DNA of 25,475 nucleotides, from NCBI GenBank assembly GCA_965371245.1, contig CBDUXT010000081.1, forward strand, positions 1-25,475. Reading direction: 5' to 3'. Shown piece by piece: positions 7,583 to 15,690 of this stretch; the first letter of the stretch is position 1, and each line of letters starts with the position of its first letter. The notes below the pieces were generated by a model, which was not told the DNA's origin, did no database searches, and saw only the letters and a list, made by a program, of their open reading frames with translations. A program made the translations under genes and the position numbers. Origin of the DNA: CBDUXT01 sp965371245. Its GTDB lineage: Bacteria; Planctomycetota; Phycisphaerae; UBA1845.

Positions 7583-8683
7583 ATGGCCGATGTAGCACCG
7601 GCAGTTTGCCTGAGTGATTTCGAAGGGTTGGCCCGTGGGCGGATCTCGTCCATGGCGTATGAATACATCGCCGGTGGCGCGGCCGATGAGATCACCCTGC
7701 GGGCCAACCGCGACCGGTTCGACCGACTTGGTCTCAAGCAGCGAGTCCTGGTGGACGTTTCCCACATCGACCCGCGCGTTAAGCTGTTGAGTGAGCGCCT
7801 CGCGTTTCCGTGCCTGCTTGCGCCCACTGCCTATCACCGTCTGGTGCATCCGGAGGGCGAGCTGGCCACGGTCCGCGGCGCGGGCGAGGCCGGGGCGACG
7901 ATGGTGGTGAGTTCGCTCGCGACGACGCCCCTTGAGGAGATCGCAAGCGCGGCCAAGAGTCCGCTATGGTTTCAACTCTACGTCCAACCCGATCGTGCCG
8001 TGACGCGCGACCTCGTGCAGCGTGCGGAGTCCGCCGGTTGCCGGGCGCTGTGTGTAACCGTCGATACGCCGGTGGTGGGAACCCGTAACCGCGAAGCGCG
8101 CGCCGGGTTTCAACTTCCATCAGGCGTTCGGCCCGCGAACCTTCGCGGGCTGGTGATGGGCCACGAAGGTCATCGTCCGCGCGAAGACGAGATCTACAGC
8201 AACCTGCTCGATGCGTCGCTGAACTGGAAGGACATCGAGTGGCTTCGCTCGTTGACGAACCTGCCGGTTCTGCTGAAGGGCATCACCGCGCCCGAGGATG
8301 CGGCGATCGCGCTGAAGGAAGGCGTGGCGGGCTTGATCGTCTCCAACCACGGCGCCCGGAACCTGGATACCGCACCGGCGACGATCGATGCGCTGCCAAG
8401 AGTTATAGAGGAAGTGCAAGGGCGGATTCCGGTCCTCATGGATGGCGGCGTCCGGCGCGGAACGGATGTGCTCAAGGCCGTGGCGCTCGGGGCGTCCGCC
8501 GTCTTGATCGGCCGGCCGTATCTGTATGCACTCGGCGTGAACGGCGCCCACGGCGTCCGGGACGTCCTGCGGATTCTACGGATCGAGTTCGAGATGGCGA
8601 TGGCGCTGACCGGCTGCACGAATACGGCCGCCATCGATCGATCGGTTTTGTGGTCGCACTCTATCGAATCGCGGTGGCGTTGA
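7583..8683 (+). CDS. FMN-dependent alpha-hydroxy-acid oxidase/dehydrogenase (lactate or glycolate)
   Basis: This belongs to the glycolate oxidase / L-lactate dehydrogenase (LldD) / lactate oxidase family, which oxidises a 2-hydroxy acid to the 2-oxo acid using FMN. Landmarks: an active-site Tyr near Y28 in YEYIAGGAADE, PTAYHRLVHPEGE in the FMN site, K232 in LLKGI, catalytic H256 and R259 in SNHGARNLD, and the phosphate-binding DGGVRRGTDVLKA. The usual form of the active-site motif is SNHGGRQLD; here two positions differ. At 366 aa it is normal length. The ATG at 7583 has AGGAGT 7 bases upstream. Its partner is the divergent permease, so lactate or glycolate is the likely substrate. The choice between oxidase and quinone-linked dehydrogenase cannot be made from sequence. 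Its 3' end overlaps cheB by 23 bp. Confidence 0.9.
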   Translation: MADVAPAVCLSDFEGLARGRISSMAYEYIAGGAADEITLRANRDRFDRLGLKQRVLVDVSHIDPRVKLLSERLAFPCLLAPTAYHRLVHPEGELATVRGAGEAGATMVVSSLATTPLEEIASAAKSPLWFQLYVQPDRAVTRDLVQRAESAGCRALCVTVDTPVVGTRNREARAGFQLPSGVRPANLRGLVMGHEGHRPREDEIYSNLLDASLNWKDIEWLRSLTNLPVLLKGITAPEDAAIALKEGVAGLIVSNHGARNLDTAPATIDALPRVIEEVQGRIPVLMDGGVRRGTDVLKAVALGASAVLIGRPYLYALGVNGAHGVRDVLRILRIEFEMAMALTGCTNTAAIDRSVLWSHSIESRWR

Positions 8684-9737
8684 CTCGACTCTGGAGCGCT
8701 CCCATCACAGTGTTTGGCACATCGCCGGGAGCCACGACATGTTGGACGGCCCCGAGATCGGCGGCCACCTTCGGCATTCCGAATACGACGCAAGAATCGG
8801 GATTCTGGGCAATCGTCACGGCCCCGCGCTCTTTCATGTTGAGTAATCCTTTGGCTCCGTCCGCACCCATGCCCGTTAGAACAACCCCTATGGCGCTGGA
8901 TCCCACGTGCTCGGCGACCGAGTCGAACAAGACATCGACGCTGGGACAGTGCCGATTCACCAGCTCGTCCGTGCCATAAACGATGCGCAATCGGTTTCCG
9001 ACGCGTCCGACCCTCATTTGTACTTCACCGCGTGCCACGAAGGCCCGCCCGGGCTCAAGAATGTCTCCATCGATCGGCTCAGTCACAGTCATGGCACTGA
9101 ACTGATTCAATCGATCCGCGAAGGACTTGGTGAACCCGGCGGGCATGTGTTGCACAATCACAACCGGGGGGAAGTCCGACGGGACATTTGACAGCAGCTC
9201 CTTGATGGCTTCGGTGCCGCCGGTGGACGCACCGATCGCCACGAGATAGCGCCCGGAGTGGAGCCCGATGGAGCGAAAGGACGGCCTTCGTATTGCCGTG
9301 GAGAGCGGAACGGGCGGTCGGACCGGCATGGCAATGGCCGCTGCCCTGATTTTGTCGGCCAGATCCTCGCCCAGGCGCCGAAGTGCCCTGCTGCCTCCCG
9401 TGGACGGCTTGGCCACGAAGTCGATGGCGCCCAGTTCAATGGCCTTCAGAGCAGCCTGACTGTTGGCCGACGCGGCACCACTGCACATGATGACCGGGAC
9501 CGGATAGTGCGCCTGGAGCTTCCTGAGAAACGTCAACCCATCCATTCGGGGCATCTCGATGTCGAGGATGATGACGTCCGGCCGGTACTCGATGATGAGT
9601 TCGCGGGCCTCGAACGGGTCCTTGGCCTCGCCGACAATGCTGATGTCCGGCTCGTTGGAAAGAGCCCGAGAGAGTACGGCCCGCACGGTCGGCGAGTCAT
9701 CCACGATCAGTACCTTGATGGGCTTGGTCACCCTCAC
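8661..9737 (-). CDS. cheB: Chemotaxis protein-glutamate methylesterase/deamidase CheB
   Basis: CheB removes methyl groups from chemoreceptor glutamates and is switched on by phosphorylation from CheA. The N-terminal receiver domain (about 1-120) has the acidic pair D13/D14, phospho-acceptor D59 in VIILDIEMP and K110. A linker leads to the methylesterase domain (from about 163) with the catalytic triad S171 (GASTGG), H197 (VQHMPAGF) and D293 (TGMGADGAKG). Length is 358 aa. The start is GTG 9737, six bases after GGGAG; a second GTG at 9731 is less well placed, and the open frame to 9809 does not look like CheB. It is the last gene of the chemosensory operon; 68 bp separate it from cheR. It ends inside the convergent oxidase gene. 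Confidence 0.95.
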   Translation of the reverse strand: MRVTKPIKVLIVDDSPTVRAVLSRALSNEPDISIVGEAKDPFEARELIIEYRPDVIILDIEMPRMDGLTFLRKLQAHYPVPVIMCSGAASANSQAALKAIELGAIDFVAKPSTGGSRALRRLGEDLADKIRAAAIAMPVRPPVPLSTAIRRPSFRSIGLHSGRYLVAIGASTGGTEAIKELLSNVPSDFPPVVIVQHMPAGFTKSFADRLNQFSAMTVTEPIDGDILEPGRAFVARGEVQMRVGRVGNRLRIVYGTDELVNRHCPSVDVLFDSVAEHVGSSAIGVVLTGMGADGAKGLLNMKERGAVTIAQNPDSCVVFGMPKVAADLGAVQHVVAPGDVPNTVMGALQSRVNATAIR

Positions 9738-9805
9738 ATCGCGCTCCCATCCTCTTGGATAAGGTCTTGGACTCAACGGTTCGCAACCGCGATTGGCATT
9801 TCGTT

Positions 9806-10654
9806 TCAATCTTTTCTGTAGATGGTTGGTTTCACGTAGGTCAACGCATGTTCAATACTGCTGAGGCTTTCAGAATGTCCAATCAAGAGGTATCCGCCCG
9901 GACCCAGGTGTTTGACGTAGCGGCCGACCAACGCCTCTTGTGTGGCCCGATCGAAGTAGATCATGACGTTGCGGCAGAAGATCAGGTGGAATCCGAATCG
10001 AAAGGGAAAAGTCGGGGTCATGAGATTGAAGCGTGCGAACGTGATCAACTTGCGCAGTTCGGGCACGACCTCCAACACGGCTCCTTTCTCCGACTGCGCC
10101 TTACGGAGATAGTGCTTTCCAAGAGCCGACGGAACTGTGCCGACGCGATGCGGTTCAAAACGCCCGAGCTTGGCGCGCTGGAGCATCTGAATGGAAAGAT
10201 CGGTCGCTAGAATCTTCAGTTGGATTCGTGGGTAGGCCTTTAGCGTATCGTGCGCAACCATGGCAATCGAGTACGGTTCTTCGCCACTGGAACAACCGGC
10301 GCTCCAAATACGGAGGGCCGTGTTCCCGGCACGCCACTTCGCGTCTTCCGTCCATTGGTTGACAACGGCCTTGAGGAACTCGAAATGGGCCTCTTCTCGG
10401 AACAGGTGCGTGGTGTTGGTCGAAATGGCATCGAGCAAGGTGCTCAGTTCGTTGCCCGATTGATCCTTCACCACGTGCTCGTAGTAGGATCGGAAGGAGG
10501 AGAATCCACCCTGGCGGAGCCGTTTGCCAAGACGTGCGCGCAGGAGCTGCATCTTCTCACCGCCGAGGTTGATCCCGCTGTTGGTGTAGACGAGTTTCCG
10601 GAAGAGTTCGTATTCTCCCGGCGTCAAATCCCTTATCTCGGCTTGCGCCAGCAT
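9806..10654 (-). CDS. cheR: Chemotaxis protein methyltransferase CheR
   Basis: CheR methylates receptor glutamates using S-adenosylmethionine and opposes CheB. The N-terminal helical domain is followed by STNTTHLFREEAHF (about 78-91), the SAM-binding loop WSAGCSSGEEPYSIAM (117-132), and the C-terminal FCRNVMIYFD (226-235), all family hallmarks. At 282 aa the length is normal. The ATG at 10654 has GGGAG about 7 bases upstream; an earlier in-frame start at 10732 would overlap cheX. No receptor gene is encoded in this window, so the methylation target must be elsewhere. No C-terminal TPR or receptor-tether tail is visible. Confidence 0.95.
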   Translation of the reverse strand: MLAQAEIRDLTPGEYELFRKLVYTNSGINLGGEKMQLLRARLGKRLRQGGFSSFRSYYEHVVKDQSGNELSTLLDAISTNTTHLFREEAHFEFLKAVVNQWTEDAKWRAGNTALRIWSAGCSSGEEPYSIAMVAHDTLKAYPRIQLKILATDLSIQMLQRAKLGRFEPHRVGTVPSALGKHYLRKAQSEKGAVLEVVPELRKLITFARFNLMTPTFPFRFGFHLIFCRNVMIYFDRATQEALVGRYVKHLGPGGYLLIGHSESLSSIEHALTYVKPTIYRKD

Positions 10655-10698
10655 GCACCCACTCCCATTCGGTCGAATTTCTCCGACGAAACAATTAA

Positions 10699-11160
10699 TC
10701 ATGCGCTCCGAGTGTGGCGCAACTCCATCCACAGGCCATCCACCGACAGGAGCACCACGTCTTCGGAGGCTTCCTCCGGATCGTCAAACTCGGGTGCTGT
10801 CGATCGTTCGAAAACCTCGGGAATCGTAAGATTGAATACGTCCTCGATTCCGTAGGCGGTGGTCACATACTGACCACACACGACGTTCATGAATTCCTTG
10901 ACAGCGTCGATTGATTCCTGTTCGATCGTCTCCGCACTCGATTCCACCCCCAGCAGGTTGGCCGCCAGTTGGGCCGCGAAGGTTGCGGTACACGTCAATC
11001 GGAGCGAGCCGGACACGGATCCCTTGTAGCCGATCGCCGTTTCCAGCCACCGCTCACCGGCGGCTGGGTCAAACTCACCGTCGTCGGTGAACATGAACGC
11101 TAGATTGGCCAGTACCTCAGAAAGAACAGTCGTCAACGTCGTTGTCTTCTGATCCTGCAT
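10699..11160 (-). CDS. cheX: CheX-type chemotaxis phosphatase
   Basis: This 153-aa protein fits the CheC/CheX/FliY phosphatase family, which dephosphorylates CheY-P. The signature ExxN active-site helix is present as KEFMNVVCGQY (E89, N92), preceded by a helix rich in Ala/Leu. Only one such motif is seen, as in CheX, whereas CheC usually has two. The C-terminal 30 residues are acidic. Its ATG has GGAG 9 bases upstream but lies 44 bp inside the 3' end of cheY, an unusually long overlap that would couple the phosphatase to its substrate. It is followed after 44 bp by cheR. Confidence 0.82.
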   Translation of the reverse strand: MQDQKTTTLTTVLSEVLANLAFMFTDDGEFDPAAGERWLETAIGYKGSVSGSLRLTCTATFAAQLAANLLGVESSAETIEQESIDAVKEFMNVVCGQYVTTAYGIEDVFNLTIPEVFERSTAPEFDDPEEASEDVVLLSVDGLWMELRHTRSA

Positions 11161-11542
11161 TTTGTGTAACTCCGAGCAAGGGAATGAGCACCTCGCGTAG
11201 CTGCTCCGGTTGGAACGGTTTGCGGACGTACCCGGCCACCCCGAGTTCGCGTAGCTGGTCGATCCGCTTCCGGCTTCCCTCCGTGGAAGCGATCACAATA
11301 GGAATATCCTTGAGCTTATCGTTCTGCTTCATGCGCGTGAGCAGTTGAATACCGTTCATCGTGGGCATGTTGATATCAACGAGCATGACCGCCACTTGAT
11401 GTTCCCCGAGCTGGGCGAGGGCTTCAATACCGTTGGCGGCCTCGAAAATCTCTCCGACATCCAGACCAATCATCCGAACCGTTCGTCTCATCACCGACCG
11501 GATGGTTGCGGAGTCGTCCACGATCAGAATGTCGCTACTCAT
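11117..11542 (-). CDS. cheY: CheY-type response regulator
   Basis: A single receiver domain of 141 aa with no output domain. The acidic pair is D9/D10, the phospho-acceptor D56 (MLVDINMP), the switch Ser/Thr S86-T87 (IVIASTEGS) and the invariant K108 (YVRKPF). After the fold ends at about residue 124 there is an acidic tail ending DDCSF. It is likely phosphorylated by the CheA of the same operon and acts on a partner such as a motor, pilus or enzyme. The start ATG at 11542 has AGGA upstream; it lies 13 bp after the HDOD gene stop. The 3' end overlaps cheX by 44 bp. Confidence 0.93.
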   Translation of the reverse strand: MSSDILIVDDSATIRSVMRRTVRMIGLDVGEIFEAANGIEALAQLGEHQVAVMLVDINMPTMNGIQLLTRMKQNDKLKDIPIVIASTEGSRKRIDQLRELGVAGYVRKPFQPEQLREVLIPLLGVTQNAGSEDNDVDDCSF

Positions 11543-11555
11543 CGTTCTGTTCCTG

Positions 11556-12425
11556 CTAGCATGCGTTCCTCGTTTCGGCGTTGCGGTCGAAAAGTTTCTC
11601 CACGCGCTCGAGATCGATGACGGTCTGCGCGCCGACACTCTCCAGGTCGTTTTCGCACAGCCCGCAGCGCTCCAGGACCGTCGGGTCCGCACGGTAGCAC
11701 AGGCCGTCCTCACCCAGCCCGATGCCCAACAGCAGACAGACGCAGTTCGCCAGATAAACGGTATCCACAAGTGGATCAGGCGGGTCCACGGCGGACGGAA
11801 CGTGGTGGAAACGAATGCATCGAACGATCGCAGGCGGCAACTTCCACCTTTCGGCGATCATGCCCCCGACCTCTTCGTGGGAGAATCCCAGAACCTCTTG
11901 TTCCGCCTCGACGAAGGACATGTGGTTCTCGGTCACGCGACGGACGATCTCGGCGAAGTCCTCGGCGACATATTCGTTGAGGATGACCTTCCCGATGTCG
12001 TGGAGCAACCCCGCGGTGAACACGAGACCGGCGTCAGGCAATCGAAGTCGCTGTGCGAACAGAGACGAGGCGAGTGCCACCGCGACGGAGTGTTTCCACA
12101 ACACACCCGGTTCCAGACCGTAGCCATGCTGTTCAGAGGACAGCATATTGTTCGTGTGGAAAGACATCACCAACTGCAGCACCTTGATCGTACCGAGGCA
12201 ACGCATGGCATCATTCAAGGATGTCACTTTGCGGGACAGGCCGAAAAAAGACGAATTACAAAGTTTCAGCACTTGGCCGGTAACCGCTTGGTCATACTTG
12301 ATCGCATCCACGATGTTATCAAGCGTACTCTGCGGATCGCCCATCACGTGCATGAGCTTCAGCGCGGTGTCCGGTAGCGGCTGAATGGAACTGACGCGAT
12401 CGACGATATCCTGAACGCTGTTCAC
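11556..12425 (-). CDS. HDOD-domain signalling protein
   Basis: A 289-aa protein made mainly of one HDOD domain (about residues 5-205), a relative of HD phosphohydrolases often found in signalling operons. Recognisable stretches are IQPLPDTALKLMHVMGDP, DQAVTGQVLKLCNSSFFG and LLHDIGK. Unlike many HDOD proteins it keeps an H142-D143 pair, but the full set of HD metal ligands is not evident, so activity cannot be assumed. The C-terminal 85 residues are less conserved. Translation starts at a GTG that overlaps the cheD stop as GTGA, so the two are coupled. It sits between cheD and cheY. Confidence 0.9.
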   Translation of the reverse strand: MNSVQDIVDRVSSIQPLPDTALKLMHVMGDPQSTLDNIVDAIKYDQAVTGQVLKLCNSSFFGLSRKVTSLNDAMRCLGTIKVLQLVMSFHTNNMLSSEQHGYGLEPGVLWKHSVAVALASSLFAQRLRLPDAGLVFTAGLLHDIGKVILNEYVAEDFAEIVRRVTENHMSFVEAEQEVLGFSHEEVGGMIAERWKLPPAIVRCIRFHHVPSAVDPPDPLVDTVYLANCVCLLLGIGLGEDGLCYRADPTVLERCGLCENDLESVGAQTVIDLERVEKLFDRNAETRNAC

Positions 12426-12910
12426 AGTTCAGTCTCCTGTCCGCGACTCTTGATCGTGAAACGTCCGGTATCAAGGTCCAGGCGCAGGGTCCGGCTGATC
12501 GAGCCACCTACATCCTCCGCCCCGATCAACACTCCGTTCTTCCAAAAAATCTTCCTGAGCATGATGTAGTTGCGTTTGCCGATGTTGAAGGTTCCGTTGT
12601 CATCGAGGAGCTGCGATCCGCCGGCAACCTTGATAATGAGGTTTTTCTTCCTCGCACCCAGCTCGTACGTGGCGCGGAACAGGGCCGGGATACCGGTGTC
12701 GGCAAACATGGCCGGCTTTGCTTTCGCCTTGTCCGGCGAGAGAGAGGAGTCGGGCAGCATGTAATGGAGCATCCCGCCGACGCAAACCTTCGGATCCCAA
12801 ATCGCCACGCCGATACAACTGCCGAGCGAGTAGGTCACCAGGGTTGTTCGTGGATCGCTGGCAACTCGAAGATCCGCGATGTCAACAACCTGATCCACCA
12901 CGCCCCCCAT
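12422..12910 (-). CDS. cheD: Chemoreceptor glutamine deamidase CheD
   Basis: CheD deamidates receptor glutamines to glutamates and, in other bacteria, binds CheC to stimulate its phosphatase activity. The catalytic residues are in place with the spacing known from Thermotoga CheD: T26, C32 (LGSCIGVAIWD) and H49 (GGMLHYMLP). Residues 113-140 hold the conserved GG(S)xLL and later NIGKRN segments. Length is 162 aa. The ATG at 12910 lies 29 bp inside the FapA-like gene and has only a weak ribosome site; GTG codons at 12901 and 12898 are alternatives. Its usual partner CheC is absent here, and CheX is present instead. Confidence 0.92.
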   Translation of the reverse strand: MGGVVDQVVDIADLRVASDPRTTLVTYSLGSCIGVAIWDPKVCVGGMLHYMLPDSSLSPDKAKAKPAMFADTGIPALFRATYELGARKKNLIIKVAGGSQLLDDNGTFNIGKRNYIMLRKIFWKNGVLIGAEDVGGSISRTLRLDLDTGRFTIKSRGQETEL

Positions 12911-14435
12911 GTCCCGATTCAGTGGGCTCGGCCGACTCCGCGCGCGTCTGCCCCTCAATGCGGCTACTCGGCAAGACGGCAATGGAACCGGAAAGCTGAT
13001 TGATCGCGACAAGCTCGGTCACGTTGTCGATCTTTCGTTTCTCGATCTTCAGCGGACCCTGCATCGCCTTGTGGAAGGACGCGATTCGACGGCCGATTCT
13101 GACCGTTACCCCTGGATGTACGATCTTTGTCACCAGAACGTATGGAATCTCGTGAGCGCGAGCGTCTTGAAGCATGGTTGAGCACTTGTTCTCCGCTTCG
13201 GCGATGTCGCCGTCCATCTGGTCCGCCTCGAACATCAGCTCGGTCGCTTTTTCTTTTTGTGCTGCGGACAGACGCTTCAGATCCGCCATCAGAGGTCCGA
13301 CGGCCCCACGGATGCGTTCCATCACCTCCCTCTTGGGTTTCAGGCTATCTCGAATGCGCTCGGCCTCGTCGATGACGTCGGGATGAATACCCACTACGAG
13401 CTCTGTCTTGACGTTCGCATCGCTGCCAAGCGTTGCAACCTCGATCCCTTCCCGAGCATATGCGGAGCCGCCGATGACGGCACCGCGCTCCGCCAGGAAC
13501 TTTCCTTCACAGTGAACACGACTGCTCATCACTTCCCTGCAGATCTTGACATCGCCGGCGGCGCACAGTTCCGCCTCTTCACAGAATCTGGCGACGATAT
13601 CTCCGCGGGACCTTACCGAAGCCTTACCTTTTTGGAGAATTCCACCACGCACGAGAATATCGCCCTCGGCATCGACTTCGGCCGACTCGATGGCGCCCCC
13701 GACCGCAATCGCTCGCCGGGATTTCACGACAAAGGCGTCATGGACCGTTCCGCGGATCTGGACGTCGATGGGAGAGTCAATGTTGCCGACCCCGAAGTCC
13801 ACGTCTTTGGCTATCGCGAACACCTCCTTTATGGAAAGAGCGCTTTCGGAGAGATCGACTTGCCCGGCCACGTTGGCGAGCACGATCAGGGCATCATCCG
13901 GACTCTTCCGAACGCTTGTATCGAGCGTGAATTCTTTCGGACTTCCATGCGGTTTGAGGATCTCTCCAAACACATTGACACCGGGCACACCCGGAACCAG
14001 GGGAACGAGGGTTCCGATGGGGTCGTCCTTTTCGACCAGGTGAATCGAATTGTACGTGTAGTAGTTGACGGGGGCGTCGCCCTGCCAGTCCTGCTCCCGC
14101 TGCAGCAACGTCTCATGCCGATTGAACGATTCGTCCGTCCCCTCGACCACCGCGCGACCTTTGGCGACAAGGAGGCGCTCCGGTCGTTCGTCGTCCGTGC
14201 TCGCGAAAGCGACGAATTCCTTGATTCGCTCCAAGACGGGTTCACCCACGACGATCTTCGCCTTCTCGAGAGCTTGAAGAATCTCGTCCACGGTCAACGG
14301 CTGCGGATCATCAGGCTTCGCGGGACGGATCCAGGCTTCCAGACGATCGTCCGAAACGTCGATTAGCACTCTTTGATCGGTCTTTGTAGCGTCCATGGCG
14401 TCAGTGCGGACCTCTCCCAAACGCGGGTGGGTCAT
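12882..14435 (-). CDS. FapA family (DUF342) protein
   Basis: A 517-aa soluble protein of the FapA/DUF342 family. Residues about 90-200 contain the conserved YYTYNSIHLVEKDDPIG and PGVPGVNVFGEIL segments. About 200-345 is a series of short strands with repeating Gly (GTVHDAF, GGAIESAEVDAEGDI, AAGDVKICREV), the beta-helix typical of this family. About 350-430 is a long coiled coil. The last 30 residues are Gly/Ser-rich low complexity. DUF342 genes often sit in chemotaxis or polymer-export operons; in Vibrio a FapA protein recruits a sugar-uptake component to the pole, so a localisation role is plausible but unproven. The start has GGAGG six bases upstream and overlaps the previous stop as ATGA. 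Confidence 0.88.
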   Translation of the reverse strand: MTHPRLGEVRTDAMDATKTDQRVLIDVSDDRLEAWIRPAKPDDPQPLTVDEILQALEKAKIVVGEPVLERIKEFVAFASTDDERPERLLVAKGRAVVEGTDESFNRHETLLQREQDWQGDAPVNYYTYNSIHLVEKDDPIGTLVPLVPGVPGVNVFGEILKPHGSPKEFTLDTSVRKSPDDALIVLANVAGQVDLSESALSIKEVFAIAKDVDFGVGNIDSPIDVQIRGTVHDAFVVKSRRAIAVGGAIESAEVDAEGDILVRGGILQKGKASVRSRGDIVARFCEEAELCAAGDVKICREVMSSRVHCEGKFLAERGAVIGGSAYAREGIEVATLGSDANVKTELVVGIHPDVIDEAERIRDSLKPKREVMERIRGAVGPLMADLKRLSAAQKEKATELMFEADQMDGDIAEAENKCSTMLQDARAHEIPYVLVTKIVHPGVTVRIGRRIASFHKAMQGPLKIEKRKIDNVTELVAINQLSGSIAVLPSSRIEGQTRAESAEPTESGHGGRGGSGC

Positions 14436-15076
14436 GCACGCCCTCCGGGGTCAGTGTCTGGATCGACGTATTGAGCCGCACACGCAAGGGTTCTGCCGGG
14501 GCATTCATCCGGTCCCTCACCAAGATCCGGATCGAGATCGGCCCGCTGGGCTCTTCGGAAAGCGCACTGCTCGTCGGAGGCCGGTTTTATGCACTCCCGT
14601 ACATCAAGTGCCCAACACTCCGCGCAGGTGATGCCGAATCCGGCCGAGTCCGCCGCCAACTCATAGGCCAGCGCCTCAAGGAACGTGGCCGCCGCTTCAT
14701 GGTCGTCATCGGGGAGGCGCGCGATCGCCTGTTCGATACGGTCTCGTTGGGAAGTGATGATGCGCTTGGCCACAACCACCCCTTGGGGCGCCAACTCGAA
14801 AACATCCGGTGTGGCACCGCTCGATTCCGGGGGGCGCCTGATAAACCCGGATCGAACCATCTCACCGATGGTTTCGTCCATCGACGCGGCCGGAACGCCG
14901 ACGAAGGCGGCGATCGCCGGTAGGGTTTTCTCGCCGTGCCAGCGTAAGAGCCGGAGCACGGCAAGGCCGTTGGTGGGCAACCCCTCACACTCCGGAATCT
15001 CGCGTTCCAGCACGGCGTACGTAGCCTGGGCGAGTTGCAACAACGACCGCCAGACTTGTGTATGTTCCTGCTGCAT
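14432..15076 (-). CDS. Winged-helix (MarR-like) protein with Cys-rich C-terminal tail
   Basis: Residues about 12-110 form a winged-helix fold resembling MarR: NGLAVLRLLRWHGEKTLPAIAAFVG is a helix-turn-helix start, MDETIGEMVRSGFIRR the recognition helix and wing entry. The remainder is a helix (110-145) and a tail with six cysteines, C151, C154, C162, C171, C192 and C199, starting with CAEC. Such a tail could bind zinc or an iron-sulfur cluster and make the protein a redox or metal sensor; this is inference. The ATG at 15076 has AGGTG five to six bases upstream; a GTG at 15097 is less likely. It is embedded in the operon between cheW1 and the FapA-like gene, with which it is translationally coupled, so it may regulate this operon. 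Confidence 0.78.
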   Translation of the reverse strand: MQQEHTQVWRSLLQLAQATYAVLEREIPECEGLPTNGLAVLRLLRWHGEKTLPAIAAFVGVPAASMDETIGEMVRSGFIRRPPESSGATPDVFELAPQGVVVAKRIITSQRDRIEQAIARLPDDDHEAAATFLEALAYELAADSAGFGITCAECWALDVRECIKPASDEQCAFRRAQRADLDPDLGEGPDECPGRTLACAAQYVDPDTDPGGRA

Positions 15077-15153
15077 GGATTCACCTGGTTGTGCCACCCG
15101 ACACCCTGGGTCGCCAACCCCGTCCCATATATACCCGAGCCCCGCTTCTGAAA

Positions 15154-15678
15154 TTACTGATCAGCGTCGGCCTCAAGTTGGACCAGTTCTTCCGATGTCA
15201 GGACCCTGTCGATGTCCAGAAGGATCTTGACGCTGCCGTTGACCTTGCCCATGCCGAGAATGAAGGTGGTGTCCACGGAGGCTCCGAGTTTGGGGGGTTC
15301 CTCAATCTCCACCGCCGGGATGTCGTGTACTTCCTGAACCGTATCAACGATGATGCCGATCAGAACACCAATATCAACGACGACGATGCACGTCTGATCG
15401 TTGTACTGCATCTCCGCCAGTCCAAACTTGCAACGCAAATCAATGACCGGTATCACCTTGCCGCGCAGATTGATCACGCCGCGAACAAAGTCCCGTGTCT
15501 GTGGCACTCTGGTAATGTCCATGATGCCGATGATTTCGCGGACCCGTAGAATCTCGAGACCGTACTCTTCTTCGGCCAGCAAGAAGGTAAGAAACTTTCC
15601 TCCCAAGTCCGTTATCGGGCCTGAAACGGCGTCGATCTCCGTTGCGGCGTCGTTCGTTCTTTCGAGAGTGGCTTCCAT
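15154..15678 (-). CDS. cheW: CheW adaptor protein 1
   Basis: CheW links chemoreceptors to CheA in the signalling array. The whole 174 aa is one CheW domain with a 25-residue disordered N-terminus. Signature segments: FLTFLLAEEEYGLEI, VREIIGIMDITRVP, FVRGVINLRGKVIPVIDLR, and GIIVDTVQEVHDI. The ATG at 15678 has AGGAG about 9 bases upstream, 12 bp after the cheA stop. It is a close paralogue of the second CheW at 23284-23853, which differs most at the N-terminus and C-terminal tail. Two CheW copies in one operon suggest either dosage or distinct receptor preference. Confidence 0.95.
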   Translation of the reverse strand: MEATLERTNDAATEIDAVSGPITDLGGKFLTFLLAEEEYGLEILRVREIIGIMDITRVPQTRDFVRGVINLRGKVIPVIDLRCKFGLAEMQYNDQTCIVVVDIGVLIGIIVDTVQEVHDIPAVEIEEPPKLGASVDTTFILGMGKVNGSVKILLDIDRVLTSEELVQLEADADQ

Positions 15679-15690
15679 GTTCTTATACTC

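Noticed and set aside
7255..7827. N-terminal extension of the permease to 7827
   Set aside because: The extension is arginine-rich, overlaps the divergent oxidase gene, and the GTG at 7254 has an ideal AGGAGG site.
13257..14366. 369-codon plus-strand frame within the FapA-like gene
   Set aside because: Antisense to a gene with recognisable DUF342 features and a strong ribosome site; no own start signal.
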